From an uncultured Spirochaetia bacterium (GTDB lineage: Bacteria; Spirochaetota; Spirochaetia; SZUA-6; Bin103), in NCBI GenBank assembly GCA_958296075.1, contig CATQHW010000002.1, positions 310,001-374,000 of the forward strand: 64,000 nucleotides of DNA, written 5' to 3'. Under the pieces are notes generated by a model, which saw nothing but the letters and a program-made list of their open reading frames with translations, made no database searches and was not told the origin of the DNA. This document shows positions 38,168 through 46,733 of the stretch, piece after piece (the first letter of the stretch is position 1; each line of letters begins with the position of its first letter). The position numbers and the translations under genes were made by a program.

Positions 38168-38592
38168 CCGTTTACCGCGATATGAAGTTGATGCAGAAGA
38201 GGTGGCCAGCGTTTTGTGTGGTGCAAAGCACGAGCCGGTTCGTACGATGGCGTGGCCCGCTTCAACCGATTAGTCAAGTATACAGGGTCGAGATTTGTTA
38301 TCGCGTCAAACGGCGCACTAACGGGCCGGGGTTAGGCGTTCCAGAGGTGACAGTGGTCCAACCTCTGCTGCGTCGACGAGCGGAAGATCCTAACGTCGCC
38401 ATTCCTCATCACTACCCGAATGGGAAAGATCGGGAGCTGCCTCTTCTTTGTCTCTATGATCCCGCCGCCGCAGAGTGGGATCCGATGCGTTCAATCGCAA
38501 CGACGATCGTGCCGTGGACGATTGACTGGTTGGCATGTTATGAAGGCTGGCTCGCCACGGGTGTGTGGACGGGTGGCGGTCGACATCACTAG
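38164..38592 (+). CDS. E2-like conjugation protein of an E2-only (short type II) CBASS
   Basis: A 142-residue protein without an E1 or JAB partner. The segment HHYPNG (82-87), then LLCLYDP with the candidate catalytic Cys96, then EWDPMRSIATTIVPWTIDWLACYEGWLATGVW is the bacterial E2 layout found in short type II CBASS. There the E2 acts on the CD-NTase. The start overlaps the CD-NTase stop (ATGA), and the patatin gene follows after 16-25 bases. Family assignment rests on motif and context; no alignment was run. Confidence 0.75.
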   Translation: MTVYRDMKLMQKRWPAFCVVQSTSRFVRWRGPLQPISQVYRVEICYRVKRRTNGPGLGVPEVTVVQPLLRRRAEDPNVAIPHHYPNGKDRELPLLCLYDPAAAEWDPMRSIATTIVPWTIDWLACYEGWLATGVWTGGGRHH

Positions 38593-38617
38593 GTAGGTCC
38601 AAAGGAATGTGGCGGAT

Positions 38618-39697
38618 ATGAACGCAGCGAACAAAAGATCGTCCGGCACGCTGCAACGTCGCCGTGTGCCTCTACCGTGGCCGAAGGGACAATACTTTCG
38701 CATTCTGTCCATAGACGGAGGTGGCATTCGCGGCATCTTTCCGGCGGCGTTTCTTGCCGGACTAGAGCAGCGTTATCTAGGTGGCGGATCAATCACGGGA
38801 TACTTCGACCTGATGGCAGGGACATCGACGGGCGGTATCATCGTGCTCGGACTCGCAGCAGGACTTACGTCAGCGCAGGTAAGTAGACTGTACGTTGAAC
38901 GAGGTTGCGAAATTTTTCCGCCAATTCCAGATAACTGTCTCGGTTACCTACTACGCAAGACGCGCAGAGTCTTACAGTTCTTCAGGTTTCGATACGATAG
39001 AAAATCACTGTTGCGAATCCTGAGATCGTCGTTCGGAGATCGAAGATTCGGGGACGCGGGTACGCGTCTCTGCATACCGTCCTTCGATGGCAGTTATGGG
39101 GAACCGTACATATTCAAGACGCCACATCATCCTGACTACCGCTTGGACCGATATGAACGTATGTTGAAGGTGGCTGCCGCCACGTCGGCTGCACCGACAT
39201 TCTACATTCCTCTGGAAGATGGAGGCTACAAGTTCATTGACGGCGGTGTGTGGTGCAATAACCCCGTCATGATGGCGCTGGTCGACGTACTATCTTGTTT
39301 TGACGTTCCTCGCGAGCGCATCCGCATTCTAAGCGTGGGATGTGGCATCCGTCCGTATGTCGTCGGAAATATCAAGCTAAAGATAGGTGGCCTATTCGCA
39401 TGGCATGACATCATGCATGCAGCGATGCGACTCCAGTCACACAACGCGATCGGCCAAGCGGGTTTGCTGATTGGCAAGGATCAGATCGTTCGGGTGGACG
39501 CGCCGGACTACGCCTACCGCATCGGGATGGACGATTGGACTAGTGCAGTGGAGGTGTTGCCCGGTGCGGCGGAAACAGCACTTGAGGAGCATGGAAATCG
39601 CGTCGCACGCGTCTTTTTTCAGGAGCTAGTCACCATGTACAAACCGGTTCCTGATGGTGGTGACGGTCTCGTGCGTACCAGACCGGGAGATGTGTGA
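38618..39697 (+). CDS. Patatin-like phospholipase effector (CapV-like)
   Basis: CBASS effector of about 359 residues. The oxyanion-hole motif is SIDGGGIRG, the nucleophile elbow is GTSTGG with its Ser, and the catalytic Asp is in FIDGGVWCNNP: the full patatin Ser-Asp dyad. In related systems the cyclic nucleotide activates the lipase, which degrades the inner membrane and kills the infected cell. ATG 38618 is used; a GTG at 38609 would be too close to the AAAGGA signal. It is the last gene of the CBASS operon. Confidence 0.85.
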   Translation: MNAANKRSSGTLQRRRVPLPWPKGQYFRILSIDGGGIRGIFPAAFLAGLEQRYLGGGSITGYFDLMAGTSTGGIIVLGLAAGLTSAQVSRLYVERGCEIFPPIPDNCLGYLLRKTRRVLQFFRFRYDRKSLLRILRSSFGDRRFGDAGTRLCIPSFDGSYGEPYIFKTPHHPDYRLDRYERMLKVAAATSAAPTFYIPLEDGGYKFIDGGVWCNNPVMMALVDVLSCFDVPRERIRILSVGCGIRPYVVGNIKLKIGGLFAWHDIMHAAMRLQSHNAIGQAGLLIGKDQIVRVDAPDYAYRIGMDDWTSAVEVLPGAAETALEEHGNRVARVFFQELVTMYKPVPDGGDGLVRTRPGDV

Positions 39698-39706
39698 TGC
39701 TTCCTC

Positions 39707-39727
39707 TGCTGACCTGAATAGTCAGCA
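39707..39727. other. 7-bp inverted repeat after the CBASS operon
   Basis: tgctgac-ctgaata-gtcagca begins 10 bases after the patatin stop. A second hairpin, gttggc-gtaaa-gccaac, lies at 39781-39797. Neither is followed by a T-run, so intrinsic termination is doubtful. They may be remains of a recombination or mobile element end. Confidence 0.4.
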
Positions 39728-39882
39728 CATCATGTCCCACAACCCGTCGAAGCCCCTGACGACCGGTAACGGACGTTCTCGTTGGCGTAAAGCCAACACG
39801 ATGAAGACAACGGGCATGCCCTGAGTCAGATACTATCAGACTACTGGTTCGCCCTGCAAGCTCCATCAGTCGTTCCGTAGCT

Positions 39883-39921
39883 CGACAACAGGATGAGAAA
39901 AACCGGTGTCGCAACGTCCGG
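39883..39921. repeat. Dispersed repeat, copy A (candidate transposon end)
   Basis: Core caggatgagaaa then ccggtgtcgcaacg, nearly identical to 46016-46056. It abuts the point where the HigB-like frame loses similarity to its family. Confidence 0.6.
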
Positions 39922-40102
39922 CCTGCAGCGCGGCGCGTTGCCGGCTCTTGCCGTCGGTCGCCTCGTCCAGGGCCATCTCAGGTGGTTCTCTGGCGGCGGC
40001 GGCTGGCGCATCGTCTTCCGTTTCGTCGATGATGAGGCGGTCGACGTGGATCTGACGACTATCACTGAACTCGGAGGAGGCATGCATCATGCGTATGTTT
40101 GA
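39893..40102 (+). pseudogene. Truncated HigB-like toxin
   Basis: A 69-codon frame whose second half (GGGGWRIVFRFVDDEAVDVDL) resembles the C-terminal strand pair of HigB/RelE-type toxins (usually WRICF...A.DVE). The first codons come from the dispersed repeat, and the N-terminal half of the toxin fold is missing. It overlaps the HigA-like gene by 14 bases, as higB does higA. It is most likely inactive. Confidence 0.45.
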
Positions 40103-40352
40103 TCCCGCGCACCCCGGTAAAATCATCCGCGATTGCATGGAGGCGGAAGAGTGGACCGTCACCGCGTGCGCCCTGCGGCTTGGCGTGACCCGCAATACGC
40201 TGTCACGGCTGCTCAACGGCCGGGCCGGAGTGTCACCAGCAATGGCGTTGGCGTTGGAACGTATCGGGTGGAGTAACGCCGATCACTGGCTACGCATGCA
40301 AGCGAGCTATGATCTGGCTCAGGAACGTCGCAAGCAGACCCCTGCGGCGTAG
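40089..40352 (+). CDS. higA: HigA-family antitoxin (XRE HTH)
   Basis: An 87-residue helix-turn-helix protein: FDPAHPGKIIRDCMEAEEWTVTACALRLGVTRNTLSRLLNGRAGVSPAMALALERI, then HWLRMQASYDL, the closing motif of HigA antitoxins. It would bind its toxin and repress its own operon. The partner upstream is truncated, so this is an orphan antitoxin, which may still protect against a related toxin elsewhere. ATG 40095 is an alternative start. Confidence 0.8.
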   Translation: MRMFDPAHPGKIIRDCMEAEEWTVTACALRLGVTRNTLSRLLNGRAGVSPAMALALERIGWSNADHWLRMQASYDLAQERRKQTPAA

Positions 40353-40616
40353 GCCTGCGGCCGGCGCATCAGTGGGAACGCCCAGCCCAGGTGAAGTAGG
40401 GCGCCAGCGCGAAATCCAGGGTATCCGGATACCACCTTGCTTCGCTTGAGGCCCCCTGCACTGCGCGCGCCGCCTCGTAATGGGCGGCGTGCCAGACTGG
40501 GCTGCCGACTACTTCTTGGCTGGCGGGATGACCTCTTGCTCAAAGACGCCGGCCAGCGGGTCGGGCCGCCGGCGCGTGCGGACGGTCCGTTGCTGTGATG
40601 GTGGCCGCGGCCCCGG
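40353..40616. other. Intergenic debris with a possible IS21-type transposase tail
   Basis: No intact gene. On the - strand about 40585-40509 reads RTRRRPDPLAGVFEQEVIPPAKK then a stop, reminiscent of the DPLA-W-type segment of IS21 transposases. The match is short and could be chance. The rest shows nothing I recognise. Confidence 0.25.
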
Positions 40617-42209
40617 CTACATCCCCCACACCGTGATCGGGACGCCGTCACCCGCCTCTTCGCGCCGGAACAGTTTTTCCCGCCACTCCTTGCCGGGCGT
40701 GCGGTCGAAGATCACCAGGTGGCCTTCGGCGGCGGCGCATCGGTCCAGGTAGTCGCGGGTCTGCTCCAGCCCCCGGCGGACGGTGCGCTCCAGGCTGCCG
40801 TGCAACAGTTTGCACTCGATCACCATCCGCCGGGTCCGCTCCGGCGGCGCGCCCGCCGGCCACACGATCAGCAGGTCGGTCCGCATCCGCCCCAGCCCGT
40901 ATTCGCGCTCCACCCGACCGCCGGAGTTCACGATGCGCTGCAGGAAGGCCTGCAGCAGCAACTGCGGCCCCGCCTCCCGGTACTGGAACCGCTCGATCCA
41001 GTGTTCGGAGTGCTCGCGGAAGAACCCCTGGAACGCAGTCAGCAGTCTGGTCAGGTTCAGGCCGCCGTCGGGGTCCACGTACCAGGCGGGGTCGTACGGC
41101 AGGAACTCCTGCGTCGTCCAGGTGAGGTCGCGCGGGATCACCTCGCGGTAGATCGGGTTGGCGATGCGCACCGGCGTATCACGGGCCACCAGCCCCAGGT
41201 CGCGCACGTACTGCAAGTCGTCCGGGCGGATGACCTCGGCCGCCGTGCTGCCGCTCAGCAGCGGTCCGATCACCCGTCGCACGCGCTCTTCCTGCAGCTT
41301 GTCGGTGAGCTGGTCCAGATGGGTCTCGCGGCGAACGATGAGTTGCTCGCGGGCGCCGTGGATCCCTTCGGCACTGATCGCCCGGGTGCGATCGCGCCCC
41401 GCTTCGTCGGCGAAGCACGCCTCCTGGGCCAGAGCGTTGACCAGCCACGGCTGACCGGCAGTCAACTCCCCTACCGCTTGCAGCGCCGCTGCGGCGAACC
41501 GTTGCCCCGTATCTGCCGTGTGCAGCGCGAGCAGCTCCCGTACTTCGGTTTCCGAAAAGTCTCCGAGGCGCAACGAAGCGGCCTTGACGTTGAAGGCGCT
41601 GCCGCCGGTGATGACGGTGTTTTCGGCGGAGGAATGGATGCGGTAGTCGCGCACGTCGCGCACGCCGCACAGGATCACGCTCTGCGGGAAGCCGCCTGGA
41701 CGTTCGTCGTAACCGGCGCGCAGCTGGCGCAGCACGGCGATCAGCGTGTCGCCGATCAGCGTGTCGATCTCGTCGATCAGCAGCACCAGCGGCGTGGGGG
41801 CGGCCTCCGCCCAGCGCACCAGCACTTCCTGAAGCGCCCCCTCCGCGCCGAACGTAGTCAGAATGTCCGGCCAGAGGCTCGCCAGCGATTCATCTCCCAG
41901 GGTCCTGCGCACCCGGGTCCCCAGCGCTCCCAGGATGGCGCGCATCCCCCGCTCCACGTTCTCGCGCGCTGCCTGACCGATCTCGACGTTCACGTAGACG
42001 CAGCGGTAGGCGCCCTCCGTTCCGCTGTTCAACAGGTCGCGCAGTGCCAACAGGGCGGAGGTCTTGCCGGTCTGCCGGGGCGCGTGCAGCACGAAATAGC
42101 GCTTCTCTCTGATCAGCGTCAGCACCTCGCCCAGATTCACCCGTTGCAGGGGTGGGATGCAGTAGTGATCCGCGGCAACGACCGGTCCCGTAGTGTTGAA
42201 GAAGCGCAT
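40617..42209 (-). CDS. AAA ATPase with C-terminal PD-(D/E)XK nuclease-like domain (paralog 2 of 3)
   Basis: About 530 residues from MRFFNTTGPVVAADHYC. It has the same layout as the genes at 23344 and 55340: Walker A APRQTGKTS, Walker B LVLLIDEIDTLIGDTL, and RTDLLIVW...MVIECK near the C-terminus, ending in ITVWGM. The open frame continues upstream to 42704 through the remains of an HTH-ImmA gene, but the family N-terminus is at the ATG at 42207-42209, and paralog 3 shows the same start and a similar upstream stretch (gagtgtcccccc). I therefore treat the longer frame as fortuitous. Confidence 0.75.
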   Translation of the reverse strand: MRFFNTTGPVVAADHYCIPPLQRVNLGEVLTLIREKRYFVLHAPRQTGKTSALLALRDLLNSGTEGAYRCVYVNVEIGQAARENVERGMRAILGALGTRVRRTLGDESLASLWPDILTTFGAEGALQEVLVRWAEAAPTPLVLLIDEIDTLIGDTLIAVLRQLRAGYDERPGGFPQSVILCGVRDVRDYRIHSSAENTVITGGSAFNVKAASLRLGDFSETEVRELLALHTADTGQRFAAAALQAVGELTAGQPWLVNALAQEACFADEAGRDRTRAISAEGIHGAREQLIVRRETHLDQLTDKLQEERVRRVIGPLLSGSTAAEVIRPDDLQYVRDLGLVARDTPVRIANPIYREVIPRDLTWTTQEFLPYDPAWYVDPDGGLNLTRLLTAFQGFFREHSEHWIERFQYREAGPQLLLQAFLQRIVNSGGRVEREYGLGRMRTDLLIVWPAGAPPERTRRMVIECKLLHGSLERTVRRGLEQTRDYLDRCAAAEGHLVIFDRTPGKEWREKLFRREEAGDGVPITVWGM

Positions 42210-42726
42210 CGTCCCTCCGAGTGTCCCCCCGGCGTGGTTCCTGTCAACCGACGCGCAGCCGTGCGGCGTCACGGTCGCGCCGTCGAGAGTCCCGTCACGA
42301 CATGAGCTCGGTCCGCTCGCCTCCGGAAACGCACCTTCATCGCTCCTCGCTCCATCGAGGAACACGTCCCTCTTGCTGTGCAGGAGAACGTGCGCAGCCT
42401 CTCGGAACAGACTGAACCAGAGGTGATCGTCAGTCCTTGGCGGCTTCAGCGTCGGCGGCGCGGGTCCGGTGCAGCCGGTAGTCTTCTCGATGCCGAGCCA
42501 GACATCGGCATCGACGCCAAGCACCTTCTCGAACTCGATCGCGGTCTTCGGCTCGATCGGAGCCTTCCCGGCGATGATCTCGCTGACGAGCTTCGCGGAA
42601 CGGCCGCTCCGACGCGCGAACTCCGCTTGAGAGACTCCGTGCGCTTTCCAGCCGTTCCGCCAATACCAACCCGGGCGGAACCGCATAGTCGGGCCGGTAC
42701 TCATTGATGATCGCTGCTGTTGTCAT
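42210..42726 (-). pseudogene. Remnant of an XRE HTH plus ImmA/IrrE antitoxin-type gene
   Basis: The gene starts at the ATG at 42726 (MTTAAIINEYRPDYAVPPGLVLAERLE), shifts frame near 42650, and goes on as AHGVSQAEFARRSGRSAKLVSEIIAGKAPIEPKTAIEFEKVLGVDADVWLGIE, a clear HigA-type HTH. Farther on, LWFSLFREAAHVLLHSKRDVFLDG is an ImmA-like segment in which the expected HExxH has become REAAH. It then fades out and runs in frame into the AAA gene. Lost metal motif, frame break and truncation argue for a pseudogene. Confidence 0.65.
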
Positions 42727-42862
42727 GTCCTCCCCCTGAACTCGGCGATCCTGATCGCCGTTACCTGATCCGTGTCGATACCGCCGTCCGCCCGGCGCGG
42801 CAGCGGCTCTGTCGACCGTTGTCGTTGCGCCCGGACCCGTGTTACTGTACCCGGAGTTCACG

Positions 42863-44352
42863 ATGAGTCGAAACGCCGCTTCCGCCGAGGACGGGAACTT
42901 CCGGATCGAGGTCACCGACTTCGGTCCGATCGCGCATGCCGACGTCGACCTGCGTCCGCTTACCGTGTTCGCCGGACCGAGCAACACCGGCAAGTCCTAC
43001 TTGGCGATGCTCGTCTACGCGCTGCATCAATGCCTCGGTGGGTCCGGCCGATCGCGGTTCCGTATGCGCCGGAATCCGTTCTGGTTCGGCGATTCGATAG
43101 CCCAGGCGCTGCCGGACAGTGAGACCCTTGCAGATCGGATCGCGGAATGGTGGTCCACTGCGAGCGGTGGCATGCTGGCACCGCTGCCGGAGGACTTGGA
43201 GACTGCCCTCCGCCCCGCCTTGGAGCAGATCGGGGGCGCCGACCGTCACTTGGCCCAGGAGGTGAGCCGCTGTTTCGGCGTCGATGCGCTTGACGACTTG
43301 GTGCGCCGCGGAAGTGTCGGGCGCACGACCACGGTTACCGTGAGCATCTCGCGGGCCGGAGGCGACGAGCAGGCGCGGTACTGCTTGGAGTTGGCCGGAC
43401 ACGTACGCGGTTCTTCGGGCAGCTTCCGGCAGCGCCCTGTTCGCCGGGGAGATATACGGTGGCGACGCCGATTTCCGGGCCATGCCCTTTATCGGGGACC
43501 ATTACCTGTTCGAGGTGTTGGATGTCATGTTTCGGTCTTTGATCCGACCTCTTACCCGCACCGCTTACTACCTGCCGGCCGACCGCACCGGCGTGATGCA
43601 CAGCCACCAAGTGGTAGTCAGCACTCTGATCCAGAGCGCCACGGCCGCGGGGCTGCGTCCGTCCACCAACGTTCCCCTGCTGTCCGGCGTACTGGCCGAC
43701 TTCCTGGATGATCTGATCGGGATAAGCCAGAGCCGGCCTCAACCGTCCGAAATGCTGGCACGGGCTCTGGAGAAGAACCTCGTTGCGGGAGCCGTCCGGC
43801 TGCAGCGGTCTGAGACCGGTTATCCGTCGTTCGCCTATCGTCCAGCCGGCTGGGATACGGACTTGCCGCTCATGCGGACCTCCTCGATGGTCTCCGAAAT
43901 CGCTCCGGTCGTGCTCTATCTCAGATACCTCGTTCGTCCGCAAGATGTGCTGATCATCGAAGAGCCGGAATCGCATCTTCATCCGGCCATGCAAGCCGTG
44001 TTCGCCCGCGAACTGGCCCGGCTGGTTCGCTCCGGCGTACGCGTGATGTTGACCACGCACAGCGAATGGATATTGGAGGCGCTCGCCAACCTGGTCCGCT
44101 TGGCGGAGCTTCCGAAGAGCGAACGCAAGGGAATCACCGGATCCGACGTCGCGCTGTCGTCGGACGAGGTGGGTGGCGTGGATGTTCACGCCGAACGCGG
44201 CCGATGACACGGGGTCCACGGTCGAGGAGATCGCTCTCGATACGGAGGCGGGCAGCTTCCCGGTCGGCTATGAGGACATCACCGAGTCGCTGTACAACGA
44301 CTGGGCCAGAATTTCCAACCGGATCGAAGAGATCAAGGCAAGCCACGGGTGA
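42863..44352 (+). CDS. SMC/ABC-type AAA ATPase, two frame breaks
   Basis: Stitched product of about 495 residues. MSRNAASAEDGNFRIEVTDFGPIAHADVDLRPLTVFAGPSNTGKSYLAMLVYAL holds the Walker A (GPSNTGKS). The frame shifts before 43431 to SALFAGEIYGGDADFRAMPFIG, and later shows SSMVSEIAPVVLYLRYLV and Walker B VLIIEEPESHLHP with TTHSEWILEAL, the AAA_15/21 (OLD/RecF-like) layout. A second break near 44175 leads to WMFTPNAADDTGSTVEEIALD and a stop at 44350-44352. The GTG of the next gene overlaps that stop. The tight pair suggests an ATPase-nuclease module. Confidence 0.65.
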
Positions 44353-44684
44353 TCTCGGCGCTCGCGCGGATACGCGACCGCGTAGATACATGCTGCCTCG
44401 CGACGTCAATGCACAAGGGTAGCTGCGCGGTCGACACAGCAGATGCTCCTACGCCGTTTCTACTGATCGATATGGACCACCCCGCGGCTCCGGTTGGGGC
44501 TGCGGCCAGGAAGTGCGACTACCTGTGGCTGGGCACGGCCGCGGATGGCAAGCGGTTATGGGTCGTGCCGTTGGAACTGAAAGGCACCGGGATCAATCCC
44601 GCCAGGGTTACCTTGCCTCCGTACGGAGATCAAGTTCTCGCTGTGGAAGGCTGGCTCCTACAAGTTCCAGCAGCTTCACGCTGA
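44349..44684 (+). CDS. Small PD-(D/E)XK-like partner of the upstream ATPase
   Basis: A 111-residue product beginning MISALARIRDRVDTCCLATSMHKGSCAVD. The segment CDYLWLGTAADGKRLWVVPLELKGT has Asp, then E-x-K after a hydrophobic strand, as in PD-(D/E)XK nucleases. The frame probably breaks again after NPARV, since the last 20 residues look out of register. It starts inside the stop of the ATPase gene (GTGA). I do not know a named system with this pair. Confidence 0.5.
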   Translation: MISALARIRDRVDTCCLATSMHKGSCAVDTADAPTPFLLIDMDHPAAPVGAAARKCDYLWLGTAADGKRLWVVPLELKGTGINPARVTLPPYGDQVLAVEGWLLQVPAASR

Positions 44685-44717
44685 TATAGATAGCATGAAG
44701 CCGGTTCACTGCCTCGG

Positions 44718-45639
44718 TCAACGCCGACGCGCTTCCCGCAGCGCTATGGCCTCAGCAGCAGCGCGTGTCAGCACTTTAGGATCGCTCGTTATGTCTTCCC
44801 AGTCATCAAGCGGGATCCAGGCTGTGGACGTGTCATCATCACGAAGATTCAAGGTTATCGGTGCCAAGCGCTCGCCGCCGCTACCCAGACGCACGTCATA
44901 TACGCTGTAGCGCCGTATCCTCGATGATCGGGCGGCAAGCTCCGGCGGCTACCATCTCCCGGAGTGCTGCGCGGCCGTGGATAAGGCGGTCCAGATGCTC
45001 AGCGGTGGCGCATCCCACCGCGGGCGGATCAACAACGCGCAAGATGCGGTCACGTCTCAGGCAGCGCGGGACAACGTCACGCCGCGGGTTCAGGTTCGCA
45101 CTGCGGCGCCATACCTCGTCAACCAAGTAGCCATCCTCGTTACACACCTGTTCGTGGCTGACATTACGCCAACAGAGCAGGAACGAGTTTTGGACTCGAT
45201 CCGCGCCATAGCGTTCATCATTCAGGCGTTTCCAATAGTCGGCTGCCACCCTGTCGCTTACGCATCGCTCCAGAGCCTCTACGCGCTCCGGCCAGTCCGG
45301 CACCGAAACCACTTCGTCGAACCTTCCGGTGCTAATCGCTCCCGAAGGCCCGATTTCAACGGCTGGTTTGTCCGGGTTGATGACGCGGTACTCTTGGCTT
45401 GGATACCTCGACGTGATCCCATGCCAGTTGCGCTCGACGGCCCAGTGGGCTGCATATGCGTCGCGGATACTCTCGCTCGCCTTGTCCCAGTTCAGTTCGG
45501 TCGGACTTTCGCCAGCCTTGTACCACGCCGGAGCCGGGGCCGGCAGCGCCGTAACCGCCACCACCACCAACACAAAAAGCACGCAGCCCGCGATTAGCAG
45601 CACAAATGCAACCCGCTTTAGTACGGGGCGGATAATCAC
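44718..45639 (-). CDS. Unknown membrane-anchored protein, probable frameshift near its end
   Basis: From the GTG at 45637-45639 it reads RPVLKRVAFVLLIAGCVLFVLVVVAVTALP, a single N-terminal membrane segment, then about 210 soluble residues (NWDKASESIRDAYAAHW, CWRNVSHEQVCNEDGYLVDEVWRR). The first frame stops at 44896, but the neighbouring frame continues with YDVRLGSGGERLAPITLNLRDDDTSTAWIPLDDWEDITSDPK and ends at 44718-44720 with good coding character, so one base is probably lost or gained near 44910. The family is not recognised. Segment order suggests an anchor plus exported or cytosolic domain. Confidence 0.5.
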
Positions 45640-45992
45640 GCGGCGCTTCCTGTGCTTTGCGAGAGTAGAACGATGGAATCGGACTTTCCCATGCCTGCTT
45701 GTACCATGCCCAGATATTGCCCGCAAGTGAGGGTTCAGCGGTGCCGTAATACCGGCTGGGCCTCGGTCAGCAAGCCGGCGCTGGCGAGCGTGCGCCCTCG
45801 ACGTCGCGCGCCGCGCGGCCCATGGAGCATCGAATGCGCCCATGATGTCGGCTTGGCGGACGCCGGAAGCGAGGTGCAGCTTGGCGGCGCGGAGCAGCAA
45901 GGCGCGGCGTCCAGGGTATACGGCACCACCAAGTGGGCCTGCCGGCGACCATCGTCCAGAACGGCAGGTCGTCGCTGTTAGTCGTCTGTAGC

Positions 45993-46011
45993 GCGACAAT
46001 CAGGATGAGAA
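45993..46011. repeat. Dispersed repeat, partial copy
   Basis: gcgacaatcaggatgagaa, repeated exactly 23 bases later at 46016-46034. The two copies are direct repeats with accgagcgac-type sequence between. Confidence 0.7.
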
Positions 46012-46015
46012 CCGA

Positions 46016-46056
46016 GCGACAATCAGGATGAGAAAAATCGGTGTCGCAACGGCCGG
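46016..46056. repeat. Dispersed repeat, copy B (candidate transposon end)
   Basis: Starts with gcgacaatcaggatgagaa and continues as aaatcggtgtcgcaacggccgg. The same core lies at 39883-39921, about 6.1 kb away in the same orientation. Confidence 0.65.
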
Positions 46057-46246
46057 AACGATGACACAAGCGGGCTTGGGTTTGCAAGCAGGGAAGAGGC
46101 GGCGGGCCGCCCGTCGAGTGTCGGTCGAACGGTCAGATCGCCGCTGGTGGGAGGGGCGCAGATGGCGCTCGGAACGGCCCGGTGCGTGGTGGCCGGCTGC
46201 CGAAGGGCCGGTAGTGGCCGTTGCCGGAGCAACCACCATCGTACGG

Positions 46247-46375
46247 TTGCCGGTGATGACGGTGTTTTCGGCGGAGAAATGGATGCGGTAGTCGCGCACA
46301 GGATCACGCTCTGCGGGAAGCCGCCGGGACGTTCGTCGTAACCGGCGCACAAACTGGCGCGGTTCCTGTCAACCG
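46247..46375 (-). pseudogene. Internally deleted remnant of the AAA-PD-(D/E)XK gene family
   Basis: 46247-46360 matches 41602-41730 (paralog 2) almost base for base, except for a 16-base deletion and a few substitutions. 46354-46375 then matches the sequence just upstream of that gene (ggttcctgtcaaccg at 42236-42250). About 500 bases in between are missing. This is the scar of a fourth family member. Confidence 0.8.
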
Positions 46376-46420
46376 CTCCATCTGCCTGCCTGCCTCGTGG
46401 CTGCAAGACTCGAAAATATG

Positions 46421-46449
46421 TTGACGCGGGTAGAGTATGGCCATATCCT
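46421..46449 (+). promoter_or_regulatory. Promoter with palindromic operator for the ribbon-helix-helix gene
   Basis: TTGACG (46421-46426), 17-base spacer, TATCCT (46444-46449). The palindrome tatggccata (46436-46445) overlaps the -10 box, a good place for autorepression. The ATG lies at 46455, so the transcript would be leaderless. Confidence 0.6.
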
Positions 46450-46454
46450 GAAGC

Positions 46455-46733
46455 ATGGCCGTAACCACGATCAAGTCGACCTACTCGCTGGATGTCGAGT
46501 CGGTGCGCACGCTGGAAGAGCTGGCACGCCGCTGGGACGTGTCGAAGTCCGAAGTGTTGCGGCGAGCAATTCGCGGTGCGGCGGCGGCCGTGTCGTCCGG
46601 TGACAACGCGACGCTCGACGCCCTCGACCGACTGCAGACTTCCGTGCGCGAGCGCAAGGTGGACATCGAGCGGTGGGAGCATGAACATGCCGCCGAGCGT
46701 GATGCGGCCGCGTGGCGTTGGTCGCGGCCTTGA
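46455..46733 (+). CDS. Ribbon-helix-helix antitoxin-like protein
   Basis: A 92-residue CopG/Arc-type protein: TTIKSTYSLDVESVRTLEELARRWDVSKSEVLRRAIRGAA is the strand-helix-helix DNA-binding fold, followed by a charged C-terminal helix. Such proteins are antitoxins that repress their own promoter. In the next frame, right after it, the sequence LIHPDTSFSDIRR resembles the opening of a PIN toxin (Asp-Thr-Ser) that is cut short, so the toxin seems lost. Confidence 0.7.
   Translation: MAVTTIKSTYSLDVESVRTLEELARRWDVSKSEVLRRAIRGAAAAVSSGDNATLDALDRLQTSVRERKVDIERWEHEHAAERDAAAWRWSRP

Larger units (their letters stand above)
45640..46454. other. Gene-poor stretch with repeat copies and a gene remnant
   Basis: Apart from the repeat copies (45993-46056) and the ATPase remnant (46247-46375) listed separately, no coherent gene is visible. 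On the - strand, 45930-45740 has weak coding character in two alternating frames (LVVPYTLDA, then LLLRAAKLHLASGVRQADIMGAFDA), perhaps a decayed gene. Confidence 0.5.

Noticed and set aside
40617..42704. A genuine HTH-ImmA-ATPase fusion protein
   Set aside because: The ATPase family starts at MRFFN in both close paralogs, the ImmA motif is degraded, and the HTH part needs another frame for its true N-terminus.
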